Below are positions 29,057 to 39,077 of a stretch of DNA of 64,000 bases, piece after piece. Position 1 is the stretch's first letter. Each line of letters starts with the position of its first letter. Below the pieces are notes generated by a model. It was not told where the DNA came from. It saw nothing but the letters and a program-made list of their open reading frames with translations, and made no database searches. Source of the DNA: Candidozyma auris (taxonomy: Eukaryota > Ascomycota > Pichiomycetes > Serinales > Metschnikowiaceae); the NCBI RefSeq assembly GCF_003013715.1, contig NC_072812.1, forward strand, positions 2,976,001 to 3,040,000. The letters run 5' to 3'. The translations under genes were made by a program, and so were the position numbers.

Positions 29057-31309
29057 ATGGTCTACAACAAATCCCACACCAGCTTGTCCTCAAGAAAGTC
29101 CTCTTTCTTCAACACTCACCAGTTGAGCCACCAGCCCCAGCCTGACGTGTATTTCGTAGGCGTGGATGTCGGTACCGGCTCGGCTAGAGCATGTATCATT
29201 GACACCAACGGGTTGATCTTGGGTCTTTGTGAAAGACCCATCACTCGTAACGAGTTGAAGAGAAACCACATCACTCAAAACTCCACAGAGATCTGGAACG
29301 CCATCTGTTTCTGTGTCAAGAGCGTGCTTCGCGACTCGGGCGTTGACGGCTCGGAGGTGTTCGGTATTGGTTTTGATGCTACGTGTTCTCTCGTGGCCAT
29401 TTCCGAGTCCAAGGATGCTCCAGCTGCTGTTGGTCCTGATTTCAACGATGACAAGACCAACATCATCTTGTGGATGGACCACCGTGCTCCGGATGAAACT
29501 AACGCTATCAACGCCACTGGCGATAAGGCCCTCAAGTATGTGGGTGGGCAGATGTCTATCGAAATGGAGTTGCCAAAGATCAAGTGGTTGAAGCATAACA
29601 GACCCAAGGGCTTGGACGACTTAAAATTCTACGATTTGGCCGACTACTTGACCCATAAGGCCACCGGCTCTGAGGCCCGTTCTTACTGCTCTACTGTATG
29701 TAAGCAAGGCTTCGTGCCTATCGGAGTTGATGGTTCTGAAACAGGCTGGTCCAAGGAATTTTTAGAACAAGTAGATTTGCCTGAATTGGCAGCAAATGAT
29801 TTCCAGAAGTTGGGTGGTGTTCCTGGCAAGAACGGTACCTTTTTGAGCGCCGGTGACATTGTCGGAAAACTTACCCCTAAATCAGCTGAAGAGTTGGGGT
29901 TGACAACTGAAACCATCGTGGGAAGCGGTGTCATTGACGCCTACGCCGGATGGGTCGGAACCGTCGCCGCCAAGGTTGATCTTCCAACCCATCCAGAATT
30001 GTCTCAGGACTCCAATGGCTCTATGGAGACGGCCTGTGGTCGTATTGCCGCAGTAGCAGGAACTTCTACATGCCATGTTTCGATGACTAAAGAACCATGC
30101 TTTGTCAAAGGTGTGTGGGGTCCTTACAGAGATGTCATGGCTCCTGGATACTGGCTTGCTGAAGGTGGTCAATCTTGCACTGGCGCACTTTTGGCTCATG
30201 TGTTGTCCACTCACCCAGCTCATGGTGAGTTGGTGCACTTGGCTGACGCCTCCAATTTGTCCAAGTTTGATTACTTGAACTTGGTCTTAGAAAATATGGT
30301 TACCGAAACCAACAGCAGATCTGTTGTTGCATTAGCAAAACATATCTTTTTTTACGGTGACTTCCATGGTAACAGATCCCCCATTGCCGACCCCAATATG
30401 CGTGCCAACATCATTGGTCAATCCATGGACTCTTCTGTCAAGGATTTGGCAATTCAATACTTTGGTGCTTGTGAGTTCATTGCTCAGCAGACTAGACAAA
30501 TCATCGAAGAGATGGAGAAGGGCGGGCACCAGATCAAATGCGTGTACATGTCTGGTGGCCAGTGCCGTAACGGTTTATTGATGAGATTACTTGCTGACTG
30601 TACTGGATTGCCAATTATCATTCCAAGATACATTGATGCCGCCGTTGTGTTTGGTAGTGCTTTGTTGGGTGCTGTTGCAGCTCAAGAATTGGTTGAAGAA
30701 CACATCAATAGCGGTGGTCGTGCTAGAAAGGATTCGTTGGCTAAGTCGCAAACTGACTTGAAAAATATTAGCAACAAGAGGGCAGACTCCCCATTAGGTT
30801 CTCCTTACACTGCTCCATCAGCCACTGCTTCCCATACCAATTTGGGAGCCTTAGGCTACGGCGGCGCTCCAATGCACATGTCCACTGTCGGTGAAGAGCC
30901 TCAGGATTACTTCAACCAGACTGCACCACCAAAGTCACCAAAGGTTGACACTGCTTCAGACAGTGATTCCGAGGACGAGCAAACTTTGTCGTTCGGATCC
31001 AAGCTGAACACCTCACAAAAAGTGTCAAAAGGCTTGGCTGCCAAGGCCAGAAGCGAATTCAAACCATTGACCAGCTTGTCAGACGCAAAGAAGAGCGATT
31101 CTATTACCACCGCTAAGACCACTGATCCAGGGGATCGTTTGTGGCAGACAATGGAGAAGCTTACCGGACCGGGTAAAGTTGTCATGCCCCACAAAGACAG
31201 CCACCCAGACAGAAAACTCTTGGCTTGCAAGTATAAGGTGTTTTTGGACCAGTGCTACAAGCAGCAAGAGTACAGAAAGATGGTTGACGAGGTTGAGGCC
31301 GCCAACTGA
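29057..31309 (+). CDS. FGGY-family carbohydrate kinase (YDR109C type)
   Basis: The 750-residue protein is a two-domain FGGY sugar kinase. After a 30-residue Ser-rich N terminus come the phosphate-binding DVGTGSARA near 36-44 and LWMDHRAPDE with the likely catalytic Asp. GGQMSIEMELPKIKW, WLAEGGQSCTGALLAH and FYGDFHGNRSPIADP follow, and then the second ATP-binding segment MSGGQCRNGLLMRLL. The pattern matches the YDR109C/FGGY ribulokinase-like group, whose human member phosphorylates D-ribulose; that substrate is inferred, not shown. Residues 555-680 form a Ser-rich, probably phosphorylated insertion, followed by a conserved C-terminal helix. A second, more divergent FGGY gene occurs at 52053. 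Confidence 0.88.
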   Translation: MVYNKSHTSLSSRKSSFFNTHQLSHQPQPDVYFVGVDVGTGSARACIIDTNGLILGLCERPITRNELKRNHITQNSTEIWNAICFCVKSVLRDSGVDGSEVFGIGFDATCSLVAISESKDAPAAVGPDFNDDKTNIILWMDHRAPDETNAINATGDKALKYVGGQMSIEMELPKIKWLKHNRPKGLDDLKFYDLADYLTHKATGSEARSYCSTVCKQGFVPIGVDGSETGWSKEFLEQVDLPELAANDFQKLGGVPGKNGTFLSAGDIVGKLTPKSAEELGLTTETIVGSGVIDAYAGWVGTVAAKVDLPTHPELSQDSNGSMETACGRIAAVAGTSTCHVSMTKEPCFVKGVWGPYRDVMAPGYWLAEGGQSCTGALLAHVLSTHPAHGELVHLADASNLSKFDYLNLVLENMVTETNSRSVVALAKHIFFYGDFHGNRSPIADPNMRANIIGQSMDSSVKDLAIQYFGACEFIAQQTRQIIEEMEKGGHQIKCVYMSGGQCRNGLLMRLLADCTGLPIIIPRYIDAAVVFGSALLGAVAAQELVEEHINSGGRARKDSLAKSQTDLKNISNKRADSPLGSPYTAPSATASHTNLGALGYGGAPMHMSTVGEEPQDYFNQTAPPKSPKVDTASDSDSEDEQTLSFGSKLNTSQKVSKGLAAKARSEFKPLTSLSDAKKSDSITTAKTTDPGDRLWQTMEKLTGPGKVVMPHKDSHPDRKLLACKYKVFLDQCYKQQEYRKMVDEVEAAN

Positions 31310-31755
31310 GTGTGAACCACGTGCATGGCTGATTGAATCGGTTTACAGAGACGAATTTTACACATGAGATTTCGACAAAGACATGTAGGTACTCGTCGTC
31401 ATATGTGCGGCTGTAGACAAATTGTGGATGTAAATTAAGGCACCTTAGACTTATTAGCAGAGATCAGAGTTCCAAACACTCTTGTGTGGTTTCAAAAGTG
31501 CGCAACTCCTTGAGAGCCTAAAAATTTCATTCAAATCGTTGAACTTAGCAAAACTAACCAGACTGTGCTTTATTGAAGAAATAAAACCAAAAAGACAAAT
31601 AAAAAAAGTCCTTTTATCCTTCTCCAAATATCTTTACCAATAAATATGCGAAAGATCCTGTAAAAAGATCAATGGAGCTGACGAAATTGCGCACAATTGG
31701 CTGTGCAGAAGGAAAATTCGGTGCATTTGTCAGATTCGCTTACATTGCAACACGG

Positions 31756-31761
31756 CACGTG
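31756..31761 (+). promoter_or_regulatory. Cbf1-type E-box (CACGTGATC), distal
   Basis: GGCACGTGATC, about 455 bp upstream of the sulfate permease ATG. Cbf1 binds RTCACGTG with Met4 at sulfur genes. Confidence 0.5.
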
Positions 31762-31943
31762 ATCAGATGAGATTTTCAGAGCAATTGCTTCATATGAGGG
31801 CGAGCAAAAGGAGACGATTTGAAAGTGTCATAGACCTCGTGGAAAGATGAAAATTGGATACTTGGAATCAGTGGAGCCATGAGTGTTCATTTATTTGATT
31901 TTCACGGAACAAAAGTTCACGGAAAGCTGATTTTCACCGCCTT

Positions 31944-31951
31944 TCACGTGA
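31944..31951 (+). promoter_or_regulatory. Cbf1-type E-box TCACGTGA, proximal
   Basis: A perfect palindromic TCACGTGA, 264 bp before the sulfate permease ATG and 16 bp before a Met31/32-type site. Confidence 0.65.
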
Positions 31952-31966
31952 CCAACGTACATTGGC

Positions 31967-31976
31967 AAAACTGTGG
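31967..31976 (+). promoter_or_regulatory. Met31/Met32-type site AAAACTGTGG
   Basis: Exact match to the AAACTGTGG core bound by the zinc-finger proteins Met31 and Met32, close to the proximal E-box. This pairing is the hallmark of Met4-activated sulfur assimilation promoters. Confidence 0.65.
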
Positions 31977-31988
31977 ATAGCTAATGCA

Positions 31989-32000
31989 TATATATAAAAA
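31989..32000 (+). promoter_or_regulatory. TATA box of the sulfate permease gene
   Basis: TATATATAAAAA just downstream of the sulfur-regulon sites and 215 bp before the ATG. Confidence 0.55.
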
Positions 32001-32163
32001 GGTGCCACAACCACATTGAATAAAATTGCCTAGGAAACGTCGACATTTACCCCCATTTTCTTGCATAACAGATCATTCACACAAAAGAATAGGTTCCAAA
32101 CCTAAATTACCCCCCAAATCTTCACTTTTTATTGCATTATTTATACGGCTGATTTCTAGCACA

Positions 32164-32180
32164 TTTTTCGCAGCCATTTT
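32164..32180 (+). promoter_or_regulatory. TTYGCAGCCA motif, sulfate permease leader
   Basis: TTTTTCGCAGCCATTTT, about 35 bp upstream of the ATG; the best copy of the motif in the window. Confidence 0.45.
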
Positions 32181-32214
32181 TCAACCCAACCAACCCTCTT
32201 TAATATCCCCCTCC

Positions 32215-34659
32215 ATGACGCTTCAAGAAAGGTTCTCCTTGGAAGAGGCCATCTCAAACGTCCCGGAGGTCCAGAGGTACGATTCGTCCAGAGCTTCAAG
32301 GGTGCAGAGTCATGAGTTCCAGAGAGAGCACCAGCCCATCCACGACCCGTACGACAGTAACGTCATTGTACCCGAATATCTTGAAAACGACCCCAACGTC
32401 GTCGATTATGGAAAAAACCTAGTTGCCCATCCTGGAGAGAAAGTCAAGCATTATCTCAAGTCGCTTTTTCCCATCGCCAGTTGGATTTTGCACTACAACG
32501 GTAAGTGGTTGTATGGTGATTTGGTTGCAGGAATCACTGTAGGAGTGGTGTTGGTTCCCCAGAGTATGTCGTATGCTCAATTGGCTGGGTTACCAGCAGA
32601 GTATGGTTTATACTCTTCGTTCGTTGGTGTTTTTATTTACTCTTTCTTTGCCACTTCAAAAGATGTCTCCATTGGTCCTGTCGCTGTGATGTCTCTTCAG
32701 GTCGGTAAGGTAATTGCCAAAGTACAAGAGCATGCTGGGGACAAGTACGCAGCGCCCGAAATCGCCACATTTTTATCATTAATTTGCGGTGGTATTGCTG
32801 CTGGAATTGGTATTATTCGCATAGGTTTCATTCTTGAGTTCATCTCGTTGCCTGCTGTCATGGGATTCATGTCTGGCTCGGCTTTTAATATCATGTCAGG
32901 CCAGGTGCCTGCGCTTATGGGCTATGGTTCTGCTGTGAACACAAGAAACTCCTCTTGTGATGTTGTCATTGATACTCTCAAGAACCTTCCGAAGACTAAC
33001 GTGAACGCTGCTTTTGGTCTTGTTCCTTTGTTCATCTTGTACACATGGAAGTTCAGCTGTGAGTATGCCATGAAGCGTTGGCCTCGCAGAAAGCAGTGGT
33101 TTTTTTACATCCAACAGTTGAGAAATGCAGTTATTTTAATAGTGACCACTGCCATATCTTGGGGTATTATTCATCCTCAACTCAAGAAGTTTGATGGCCC
33201 AAAAAGCAAATTTAAAGGCTCCATCAAGACAATTGGTGTGGTGCCTTCTGGCCTCAGACACGTTGGTGTGATGAACATTCCTGATGGTATTATTGGTGAC
33301 ATGGCTTCTGAGATTCCCGTGTCTACGATTATTTTGCTTTTAGAGCACATTGCCATTTCTAAATCCTTCGGTAGAATTAACGACTACAAGATCGTTCCTG
33401 ATCAGGAGTTGATCGCCATTGGTGTCAACAACTTGATTGGTACTTTTTTCAACGCTTATCCTGCCACCGGTTCCTTCTCGAGATCTGCTTTGAAGGCCAA
33501 GTGTGGTGTCAGAACTCCACTTGCTGGTATTTTCACTGGTGGTGTTGTTCTTCTTGCCTTGTACTGTTTGACTGATGCATTCTACTACATTCCAAAAGCC
33601 ACCTTGTCTGCGGTGATCATTCATGCTGTCTCTGACTTGATCTCTCATTGGAGAGCTACATGGAATTTGTGGGAGGTTGCTCCTTTGGACTGTGGTTTGT
33701 TTTTGATTGCAGTAATTATCACAGTTTTTTCATCTATCGAGAACGGTATTTACTTCGCCATTGCTGCCTCTGCTGCCATTTTGCTCTTTAGAGTGGCCAA
33801 ACCCCAGGGTCAGTTTTTGGGCAAAATTAGAGTTGCCGAGGTGATCAATCCCACCATCAAATTCACCGACTCTGCATCTGTGTCTTCTTCTGCTTCCGAA
33901 GTTGAGATTCAGCAAGTTTTGTCTAATGCTTCCTATCAATCAACGGGTGCTAACAAATTTAAAGTTGGCGATGTGGAAAAGGTGGTTCCAACTGCGGGCG
34001 AGTTGGTGAAACAGAACCCCAATATCAGATTTCATACTAGATGGGTTCCTTTGAATCAGTATAACACCAATAAGGATGTTCATGTGCAGCCACCTCCACC
34101 TGGTGTCATTGTCTTTCGTCCAGTAGAAGCATTTGCTTACCCTAACGCTTCTGACCAAGTTGATCGTGTTGCTGATGAAGCTAAGAGACTTACCAGAAGA
34201 GGCAATCCTCGTCTGTTTGCCAATCCTGGTGACAGACCATGGAATGACCCAGGTCCCTTGAGATGGAGACTTCCATTTTGGAAAGACAAGTTCGGCAGCA
34301 AACTTGAAGATCACAGAGAGGAAGACACAAGACCATTATTGAGAATAATCCACTTTGACTTTTCTTGTGTTCCATCCATAGATGCAACAGCTATCCAGGC
34401 ATTGGTCGATATACGTAAAGCCTTGAACAACTATGCCGATAGGGAAGTCGAGTTCCACTTCAGCGGCATCAACTCGCCTTGGGTAAGAAGGGGCTTGGTG
34501 CGTGCGGGCTTTGGTTCTTATGGTGACACCGAATTGGTGAGCGAAAAGACCTATGTCAACATTGCTACTCAGGAGGATGATTTAGAGAACAATTCATATT
34601 TCCCTGCCGTGGGATCCAACACTCCATTTATTCATTTTGATATTCCAGATTACGTTTGA
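32215..34659 (+). CDS. SUL2: High-affinity sulfate permease (SulP/SLC26 with STAS domain)
   Basis: The first ATG in the frame is at 32215 and gives 814 residues starting MTLQERFSLEEA; upstream in-frame sequence has no ATG. Residues 85-560 hold the SulP transport core with a dozen or more hydrophobic segments, including the conserved PQSMSYAQLAGLPAEYGLYS near 114. A STAS domain occupies about 708-795, with VPSIDATAIQAL as its conserved loop. The protein is a proton-coupled plasma-membrane sulfate importer like Sul1/Sul2; SUL2 is used as a generic name because Saccharomyces has two co-orthologues. The promoter has Cbf1 and Met31/32 sites, so induction under sulfur limitation is expected. Confidence 0.93.
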   Translation: MTLQERFSLEEAISNVPEVQRYDSSRASRVQSHEFQREHQPIHDPYDSNVIVPEYLENDPNVVDYGKNLVAHPGEKVKHYLKSLFPIASWILHYNGKWLYGDLVAGITVGVVLVPQSMSYAQLAGLPAEYGLYSSFVGVFIYSFFATSKDVSIGPVAVMSLQVGKVIAKVQEHAGDKYAAPEIATFLSLICGGIAAGIGIIRIGFILEFISLPAVMGFMSGSAFNIMSGQVPALMGYGSAVNTRNSSCDVVIDTLKNLPKTNVNAAFGLVPLFILYTWKFSCEYAMKRWPRRKQWFFYIQQLRNAVILIVTTAISWGIIHPQLKKFDGPKSKFKGSIKTIGVVPSGLRHVGVMNIPDGIIGDMASEIPVSTIILLLEHIAISKSFGRINDYKIVPDQELIAIGVNNLIGTFFNAYPATGSFSRSALKAKCGVRTPLAGIFTGGVVLLALYCLTDAFYYIPKATLSAVIIHAVSDLISHWRATWNLWEVAPLDCGLFLIAVIITVFSSIENGIYFAIAASAAILLFRVAKPQGQFLGKIRVAEVINPTIKFTDSASVSSSASEVEIQQVLSNASYQSTGANKFKVGDVEKVVPTAGELVKQNPNIRFHTRWVPLNQYNTNKDVHVQPPPPGVIVFRPVEAFAYPNASDQVDRVADEAKRLTRRGNPRLFANPGDRPWNDPGPLRWRLPFWKDKFGSKLEDHREEDTRPLLRIIHFDFSCVPSIDATAIQALVDIRKALNNYADREVEFHFSGINSPWVRRGLVRAGFGSYGDTELVSEKTYVNIATQEDDLENNSYFPAVGSNTPFIHFDIPDYV

Positions 34660-35053
34660 GCATAGCATTCAAACATACTTCAGTTCTAACCAGATTATTT
34701 ATTATTTAGCTTTTTTAGATTGGGGTCAATACATATCTCGGGTAATAGTCAAAACGTAATAGGATGTGACTTAGTGAATGAGTCAGATCGGAGGCAATTT
34801 TGAAATGTGTTTTATGATGTGGCGTCAAGAATAATTGGACGATCAAAGAAGTAAATTCTATCACTGAGTACTGCCTCCTCTCAAGAAAGTCCTATCACTC
34901 AAAGCCACTCCCACTACGAAAAATAAAATTGACGATTATCTAGACTTTAGTGATCAATATCGGTTTGGGCTACATCAAATTCAACAATATATCAATTGTA
35001 GCAATGATTAAAAATAAGTTGTAAACATGCTATACGTGTATGGTACACACCGC
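34660..35053. other. Convergent 3' intergenic region, SUL2 / TIF1
   Basis: A 394-bp AT-rich gap between the stop codons of two convergent genes, presumably holding both termination regions. Nothing else is visible. Confidence 0.5.
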
Positions 35054-36244
35054 TTAACTGAACAAAGAACCAATGTCAGCTGGCATCTCGTCAATCTGGG
35101 TGGAGTAGAACTTCTCAATCTCTCTCATCATACCGACATCCTGGGAGGTGACAAAGTTGATGGCAACACCCTTTCTACCGAAACGACCACCTCTACCAAT
35201 TCTGTGGATGTAGTTCTCCTTGTTAGCAGGCAAGTCGTAGTTAATAACCAAAGAGACCTGCTGGACATCGATACCTCTGGCCAACAAATCGGTGGAGATC
35301 AAAATTCTAGAAGAACCGGATCTGAACTCGTTCATAATGGTGTCTCTCTCACCCTGAGGCAAGTCAGCGTGAATAGCAGACACAGTGAAGTTGTTCTCCT
35401 TCAACTTAGCCATCAAAGACTCAACCTTGGCTCTGGTGTTACAGAAGATGACAGCTTGGGTGACGGAAATAGAGTCGTACAAGTCACACAAACAGTCGAA
35501 CTTGTACTCCTCCTCCTCAACGTTGATGTAGTACTGCTTGATACCTTCCAAGGTCAACTCGTCCTTCTTGACCAAAATACGGACAGGGTTGTTCATGAAC
35601 TTGGTGGTGACCTCCAACACGTCCTGGGGCATAGTGGCGGACAAAAGAACAACCTGGGTGGTCTCTGGCAACAACTTGAAGATGTTGTAGATCTGCTCCT
35701 TGAAACCAGACGACAACATCTCATCGGCCTCATCCAAAATGAACATCTTAACCTTGTGGGTCTTGAAGTATCTTCTGTCGATCATGTCGAACACTCTACC
35801 AGGAGTACCCACGACAATCTGGACACCAGATCTGAAGGCCTCGATATCGTCAGCCATAGAGGTACCACCAATAGAAGCGTGGACGGAAACCTTCAAGTAC
35901 AAACCAATGTGGGAGATGACGTTCTGGATCTGCAAAGCCAACTCTCTGGTTGGAGCCAAGATCAAAGCCTGGGTAGCCTTCTCGTTGACGTCAATGTTCT
36001 GCAAAGCAGAAATGGTGAAGGTGGCAGTCTTACCGGTACCAGACTGGGCCTGGGCCAACACGTCTCTACCTTCGGTGATAGGCAAGATGGCTCTCTGCTG
36101 AATGGCAGATGGCGATTCGTAACCGTAACCGAAAATACCTCTAACGATCTCTGGTTTAAGGTTCAAGTCGTCAAAGGAGTACACGACGTTGTCGTAGTTG
36201 GACTCGATCAAGCCGGCGTCGACTTCCTGGATTCCGTTGGACAT
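35054..36244 (-). CDS. TIF1: Translation initiation factor eIF4A (DEAD-box helicase)
   Basis: The 396-residue protein has every DEAD-box motif in order: the Q motif [15 protein letters not shown], Walker [30 protein letters not shown], then RGIDVQ and [13 protein letters not shown]. Its length and lack of extensions identify eIF4A, the ATP-dependent helicase of the eIF4F cap complex that unwinds mRNA leaders. Codon choice is extremely biased (TTG, AGA, GGT, no CTG), as expected for an abundant translation factor; this also makes the opposite strand almost free of stop codons. The promoter is a 1-kb gap with a TCACGTGA box and a Reb1-like site. Confidence 0.97.
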   Translation of the reverse strand: MSNGIQEVDAGLIESNYDNVVYSFDDLNLKPEIVRGIFGYGYESPSAIQQRAILPITEGRDVLAQAQSGTGKTATFTISALQNIDVNEKATQALILAPTRELALQIQNVISHIGLYLKVSVHASIGGTSMADDIEAFRSGVQIVVGTPGRVFDMIDRRYFKTHKVKMFILDEADEMLSSGFKEQIYNIFKLLPETTQVVLLSATMPQDVLEVTTKFMNNPVRILVKKDELTLEGIKQYYINVEEEEYKFDCLCDLYDSISVTQAVIFCNTRAKVESLMAKLKENNFTVSAIHADLPQGERDTIMNEFRSGSSRILISTDLLARGIDVQQVSLVINYDLPANKENYIHRIGRGGRFGRKGVAINFVTSQDVGMMREIEKFYSTQIDEMPADIGSLFS

Positions 36245-36382
36245 GGTGGTAGTAAGTTTTACTAAGGGGGTTTTTTAAGATGTCCTAGTGGTGATTTTTT
36301 TTTTTTTTAATGAGACTCGCCTTACTGTATGGTGGTATGCCCTGAATACACTGCATATGGCACCTACAAAAATTTTTCATGA

Positions 36383-36392
36383 CCGGGTAACC
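36383..36392 (-). promoter_or_regulatory. Reb1-like site in the TIF1 promoter
   Basis: GGTTACCCGG on the minus strand contains TTACCCG, the core bound by Reb1-type Myb factors, about 140 bp upstream of the TIF1 start codon. Confidence 0.4.
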
Positions 36393-37124
36393 TTTCCAGG
36401 AGGTCATACTTCTGCCGATTCCTAGCCATTGAGACAATGTGATGGCTCGAGGTTCAAGAGACTTGTTTAGGTTGTCTTCATGAGTTCAAAGAAAAATTGA
36501 ATATGTTCTTGTCTCTCGCTAATTTTTAGAAATTCAAGGGATGACATCGATACGAAGGTGTGCAGTCACGTGACAGAAGTATACTGGGACCCTGGATTCC
36601 AGGTCAAGTCGCCTAAGACTTTTCATATTTTTCTAAAATACGATTGTATTATAGCAGAATTAAAGGTGCCTCGTTGTTTCATGACTCAAATTGGCTTCCA
36701 GGAACAGGGCTTTTGAGATGTTTTGTCGACTGTTCACGATTTGCGCTTTAAAAGAGGAACGATACAGATTTACCAACGAACGGAGAAGTCCGACTACGCA
36801 TTGCAACAGTAAGGTCAAAAGGTGACAGCCTTCAACTTTTACATTGTTCGCGAACATCGAAGGATCGAAATATGTGTCAAATTCATGCGTACAACCTATG
36901 TAGTTTCAAGCCTTGTTGCTTGTTGAATTTTGCAACCCCTCGTGCTCGCTTCGCCGGAAACCAGACCAATTAGTCTAGGATATTAGCGATAAACGTTACG
37001 TCACTTCGACAAAATTTTAGATTATTTAACGTTGTTTGAGAAAGGTCTTACTCCCTATATTAGCATTTTATTTTGTCTCGGTTTTCGATTGACAGCCTAA
37101 TCGATTAGACAAAAGCTGATTTGA

Positions 37125-37151
37125 TTTTGCAGCCATGTGGCAAGCAGCCAT
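37125..37151 (+). promoter_or_regulatory. Double GCAGCCA motif
   Basis: TTTTGCAGCCATGTGG is followed at once by CAAGCAGCCATATAAG, so two GCAGCCAT cores lie 17 bp apart. This is the only closely spaced pair in the window. Confidence 0.4.
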
Positions 37152-37268
37152 ATAAGTACAGTCTTTTTATCATTTTGGGTAATTCCATTGAGTTTCAAAA
37201 TTAAGCGTGGAGTCTATATGTTTTTGCATTGTATCTCGCTAATGATGATTGCACAGATGCTTCCTGGG

Positions 37269-39077
37269 TCAAAAATCAAAGGTTCTCTCTACCACACGAT
37301 CAGGTCTGAGCTCCCACGGAAAGACTGGCTTCAAATTTGGGACAATATTGGTAGATACATCTTCGTCATGGTTAGAATCCCCCTCTTCGACTTGTGCAAA
37401 TTCTTCCTCTTCGTCTTCAACTTCATCCTTGCCATCCGTATTCAAATCGTCCTCCTCATCTGAGTCTTCTTCCTCGTCCTGAGCTTTTATTGCCCGCATG
37501 ATCTGTTCTTCTTTAAGCTTCTCTTTCAACAAGAGGGAATGCAGGGGCGTGTAGTCAGAACGGTCATTGAACACGCGTTCTGCCACCTGCGAGTGGTAAA
37601 CACCAAAGAGACCATCCTTCGCAGCATTTATTGGTTCCTCGACCACAGCGGCATCACCACCAAAAGAAGCTGCTTCACGTTGAGGAGGATCATGTAAATC
37701 CGGCTCCAAGTCGTCGTGGATCTGCTGGTACAAGGTAGTCGTTTCTATAGGGTCGTAGCGATGCAGAGGAGCATGATGCACTTCCTCGTCGATTACTCTC
37801 TGTGGTTCATCCAACGTCTCGTCCGGCTGGTCCCATGTTGACTTGAACTGTTTCATCTCTAGCTCGAAATCTTCAGAACGGTCTGGTGTCACTAGCGGAG
37901 GAGCCTCTCTCGTGGCGTCCCACGCAGCTGTTTCCTCAGTTGGACCGAACTCTTCGATGTATTTGAGAGGGTCACAAAGATCTGCCGGCGTAAGAGTCGT
38001 CTCGTGATGCTGCTGAGGCACATGATCGTCCTTTGGAAGCGCCAATTCCTCTGTCCACTGGCTCGCCAGTTTGGTTGCAAAAATGGGCTCGCTATGCGGC
38101 TCTGGCTTCTCTTCAGAGGGCACTTCAAGCACCCTGATGGTGAAGTCTCTTTCGTCTGGGCTCTTTTCCCTGGTCAATTCGTCTGGGCTCAGATCCGAAT
38201 ACTCGTGCCACGCAGCCCACCATTCATCGTCAAGGGCGTTGTTCAGCCCGTGCCACGGCTTGTGGGGACCTACATAGTGGATACAGCGGACGTCAGCCAT
38301 GGAGCCAGCAGCAGCAGCGTAAAAGTCGAGGGCGTAGTTTCGGAATGACGCTCCAGCAGCAGCATTGTACACATACGGAATGGGAACCCAACTCAGCAGG
38401 CGAGCATCCCTACCATTCGTGGGAATGGCTCCAGTAGAAGCAGCCCTCTCGGGGGTCACCTCTGGCTGCGAAAAAGTCCACTGCGCAATAGCGTTAGCCA
38501 ACCAGTCCGGGCAAGGATTGAAAAACCCGTTCAAGAACCCCTGATCGCCTCCATCATAGGATTCCAAAGTGCTCAATTTATTGAGCATTTCACCGTAAAC
38601 ACCCTTATCGGGCTTCAACACCATCACTCCCGTGTTAAAGGTATCAGGCCAGGCAGCCTCTGGGGCGGCCGCCACTGCACCTGGCAGGAGCTCTAGCGCC
38701 AAAAGGTCGGTTACCTGCGCGCCCGACGGTGCCCTGGGCAAAGTGTCGCAGTCAAGGTAGAGCACCTTGTCGTAGTCCAAAGCCCAAAGCTGGAGCTTCG
38801 TAAAAGTGGCAGAGTGGGCGTGATGCCATGAGGTGAAGCGATTGGCGTTTTTGGCTTCCAAATTCAAGTTTTCGTTTTTCTGTTGGATCTCTTTCACGTC
38901 GATGACCTCGTCCCACGCCAGGGCCAACATTTGCAACTGGCGGGCGGAGAAATTCGTCCGGACAACCAAAAGTATGAGCCTCGCCCCGTGCAACCGCTGC
39001 CGCCGAAGCCGGCTTGCTAGCACTAGAGCTCCTGGGAGATAGCTTGGAGAGAAAAGCAAAGATGCCACTGCAAACAT
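37269..39077 (-). CDS. GLG1: Glycogenin (self-glucosylating initiator of glycogen synthesis)
   Basis: The first ATG in frame, at 39077, gives 602 residues starting MFAVASLLFSPSYLPG, matching the first strand and SYLPGALVL of GT8 glycogenins. The GT8 domain covers about 1-290 with the metal-binding DxD in YLDCDTLP near 107 and FNTGVMVLKP, and then DGGDQGFLN. A long disordered linker follows, strongly acidic near the end, and the C terminus FPWELRPDRVVERTF matches the conserved glycogen synthase-binding end of fungal glycogenins. The enzyme adds the first glucoses from UDP-glucose to its own tyrosine, priming glycogen synthase. GLG1 is used as a generic symbol because Saccharomyces has GLG1 and GLG2. 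The acceptor tyrosine is not assigned. Confidence 0.9.
   Translation of the reverse strand: MFAVASLLFSPSYLPGALVLASRLRRQRLHGARLILLVVRTNFSARQLQMLALAWDEVIDVKEIQQKNENLNLEAKNANRFTSWHHAHSATFTKLQLWALDYDKVLYLDCDTLPRAPSGAQVTDLLALELLPGAVAAAPEAAWPDTFNTGVMVLKPDKGVYGEMLNKLSTLESYDGGDQGFLNGFFNPCPDWLANAIAQWTFSQPEVTPERAASTGAIPTNGRDARLLSWVPIPYVYNAAAGASFRNYALDFYAAAAGSMADVRCIHYVGPHKPWHGLNNALDDEWWAAWHEYSDLSPDELTREKSPDERDFTIRVLEVPSEEKPEPHSEPIFATKLASQWTEELALPKDDHVPQQHHETTLTPADLCDPLKYIEEFGPTEETAAWDATREAPPLVTPDRSEDFELEMKQFKSTWDQPDETLDEPQRVIDEEVHHAPLHRYDPIETTTLYQQIHDDLEPDLHDPPQREAASFGGDAAVVEEPINAAKDGLFGVYHSQVAERVFNDRSDYTPLHSLLLKEKLKEEQIMRAIKAQDEEEDSDEEDDLNTDGKDEVEDEEEEFAQVEEGDSNHDEDVSTNIVPNLKPVFPWELRPDRVVERTFDF

Larger units (their letters stand above)
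31310..32214. other. Sulfate permease promoter region
   Basis: This 905-bp region carries two CACGTG Cbf1-type sites, an AAACTGTGG Met31/32-type site, a TATA box and a GCAGCCA motif, listed separately. There is no other gene. Confidence 0.6.
36245..37268. other. TIF1 promoter region
   Basis: This 1.02-kb region lies between the TIF1 start and the glycogenin stop. It has a T-run near 36296, a Reb1-like GGTTACCCGG (minus strand, about 36383-36392), TCACGTGA at 36566-36573, and two tandem GCAGCCA words at 37125-37151. No convincing coding frame is seen. Confidence 0.5.

Noticed and set aside
32026..32214. N-terminal extension of the sulfate permease
   Set aside because: The frame is open but begins with TTG, contains no ATG before 32215, and includes the TTTTTCGCAGCCATTTT motif; Sul proteins do not need it.
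35027..36265. 412-codon open frame on the plus strand, opposite TIF1
   Set aside because: It mirrors TIF1 exactly and exists because the strongly biased codons of eIF4A rarely give stop codons on the other strand. The product is low-complexity and resembles no protein.
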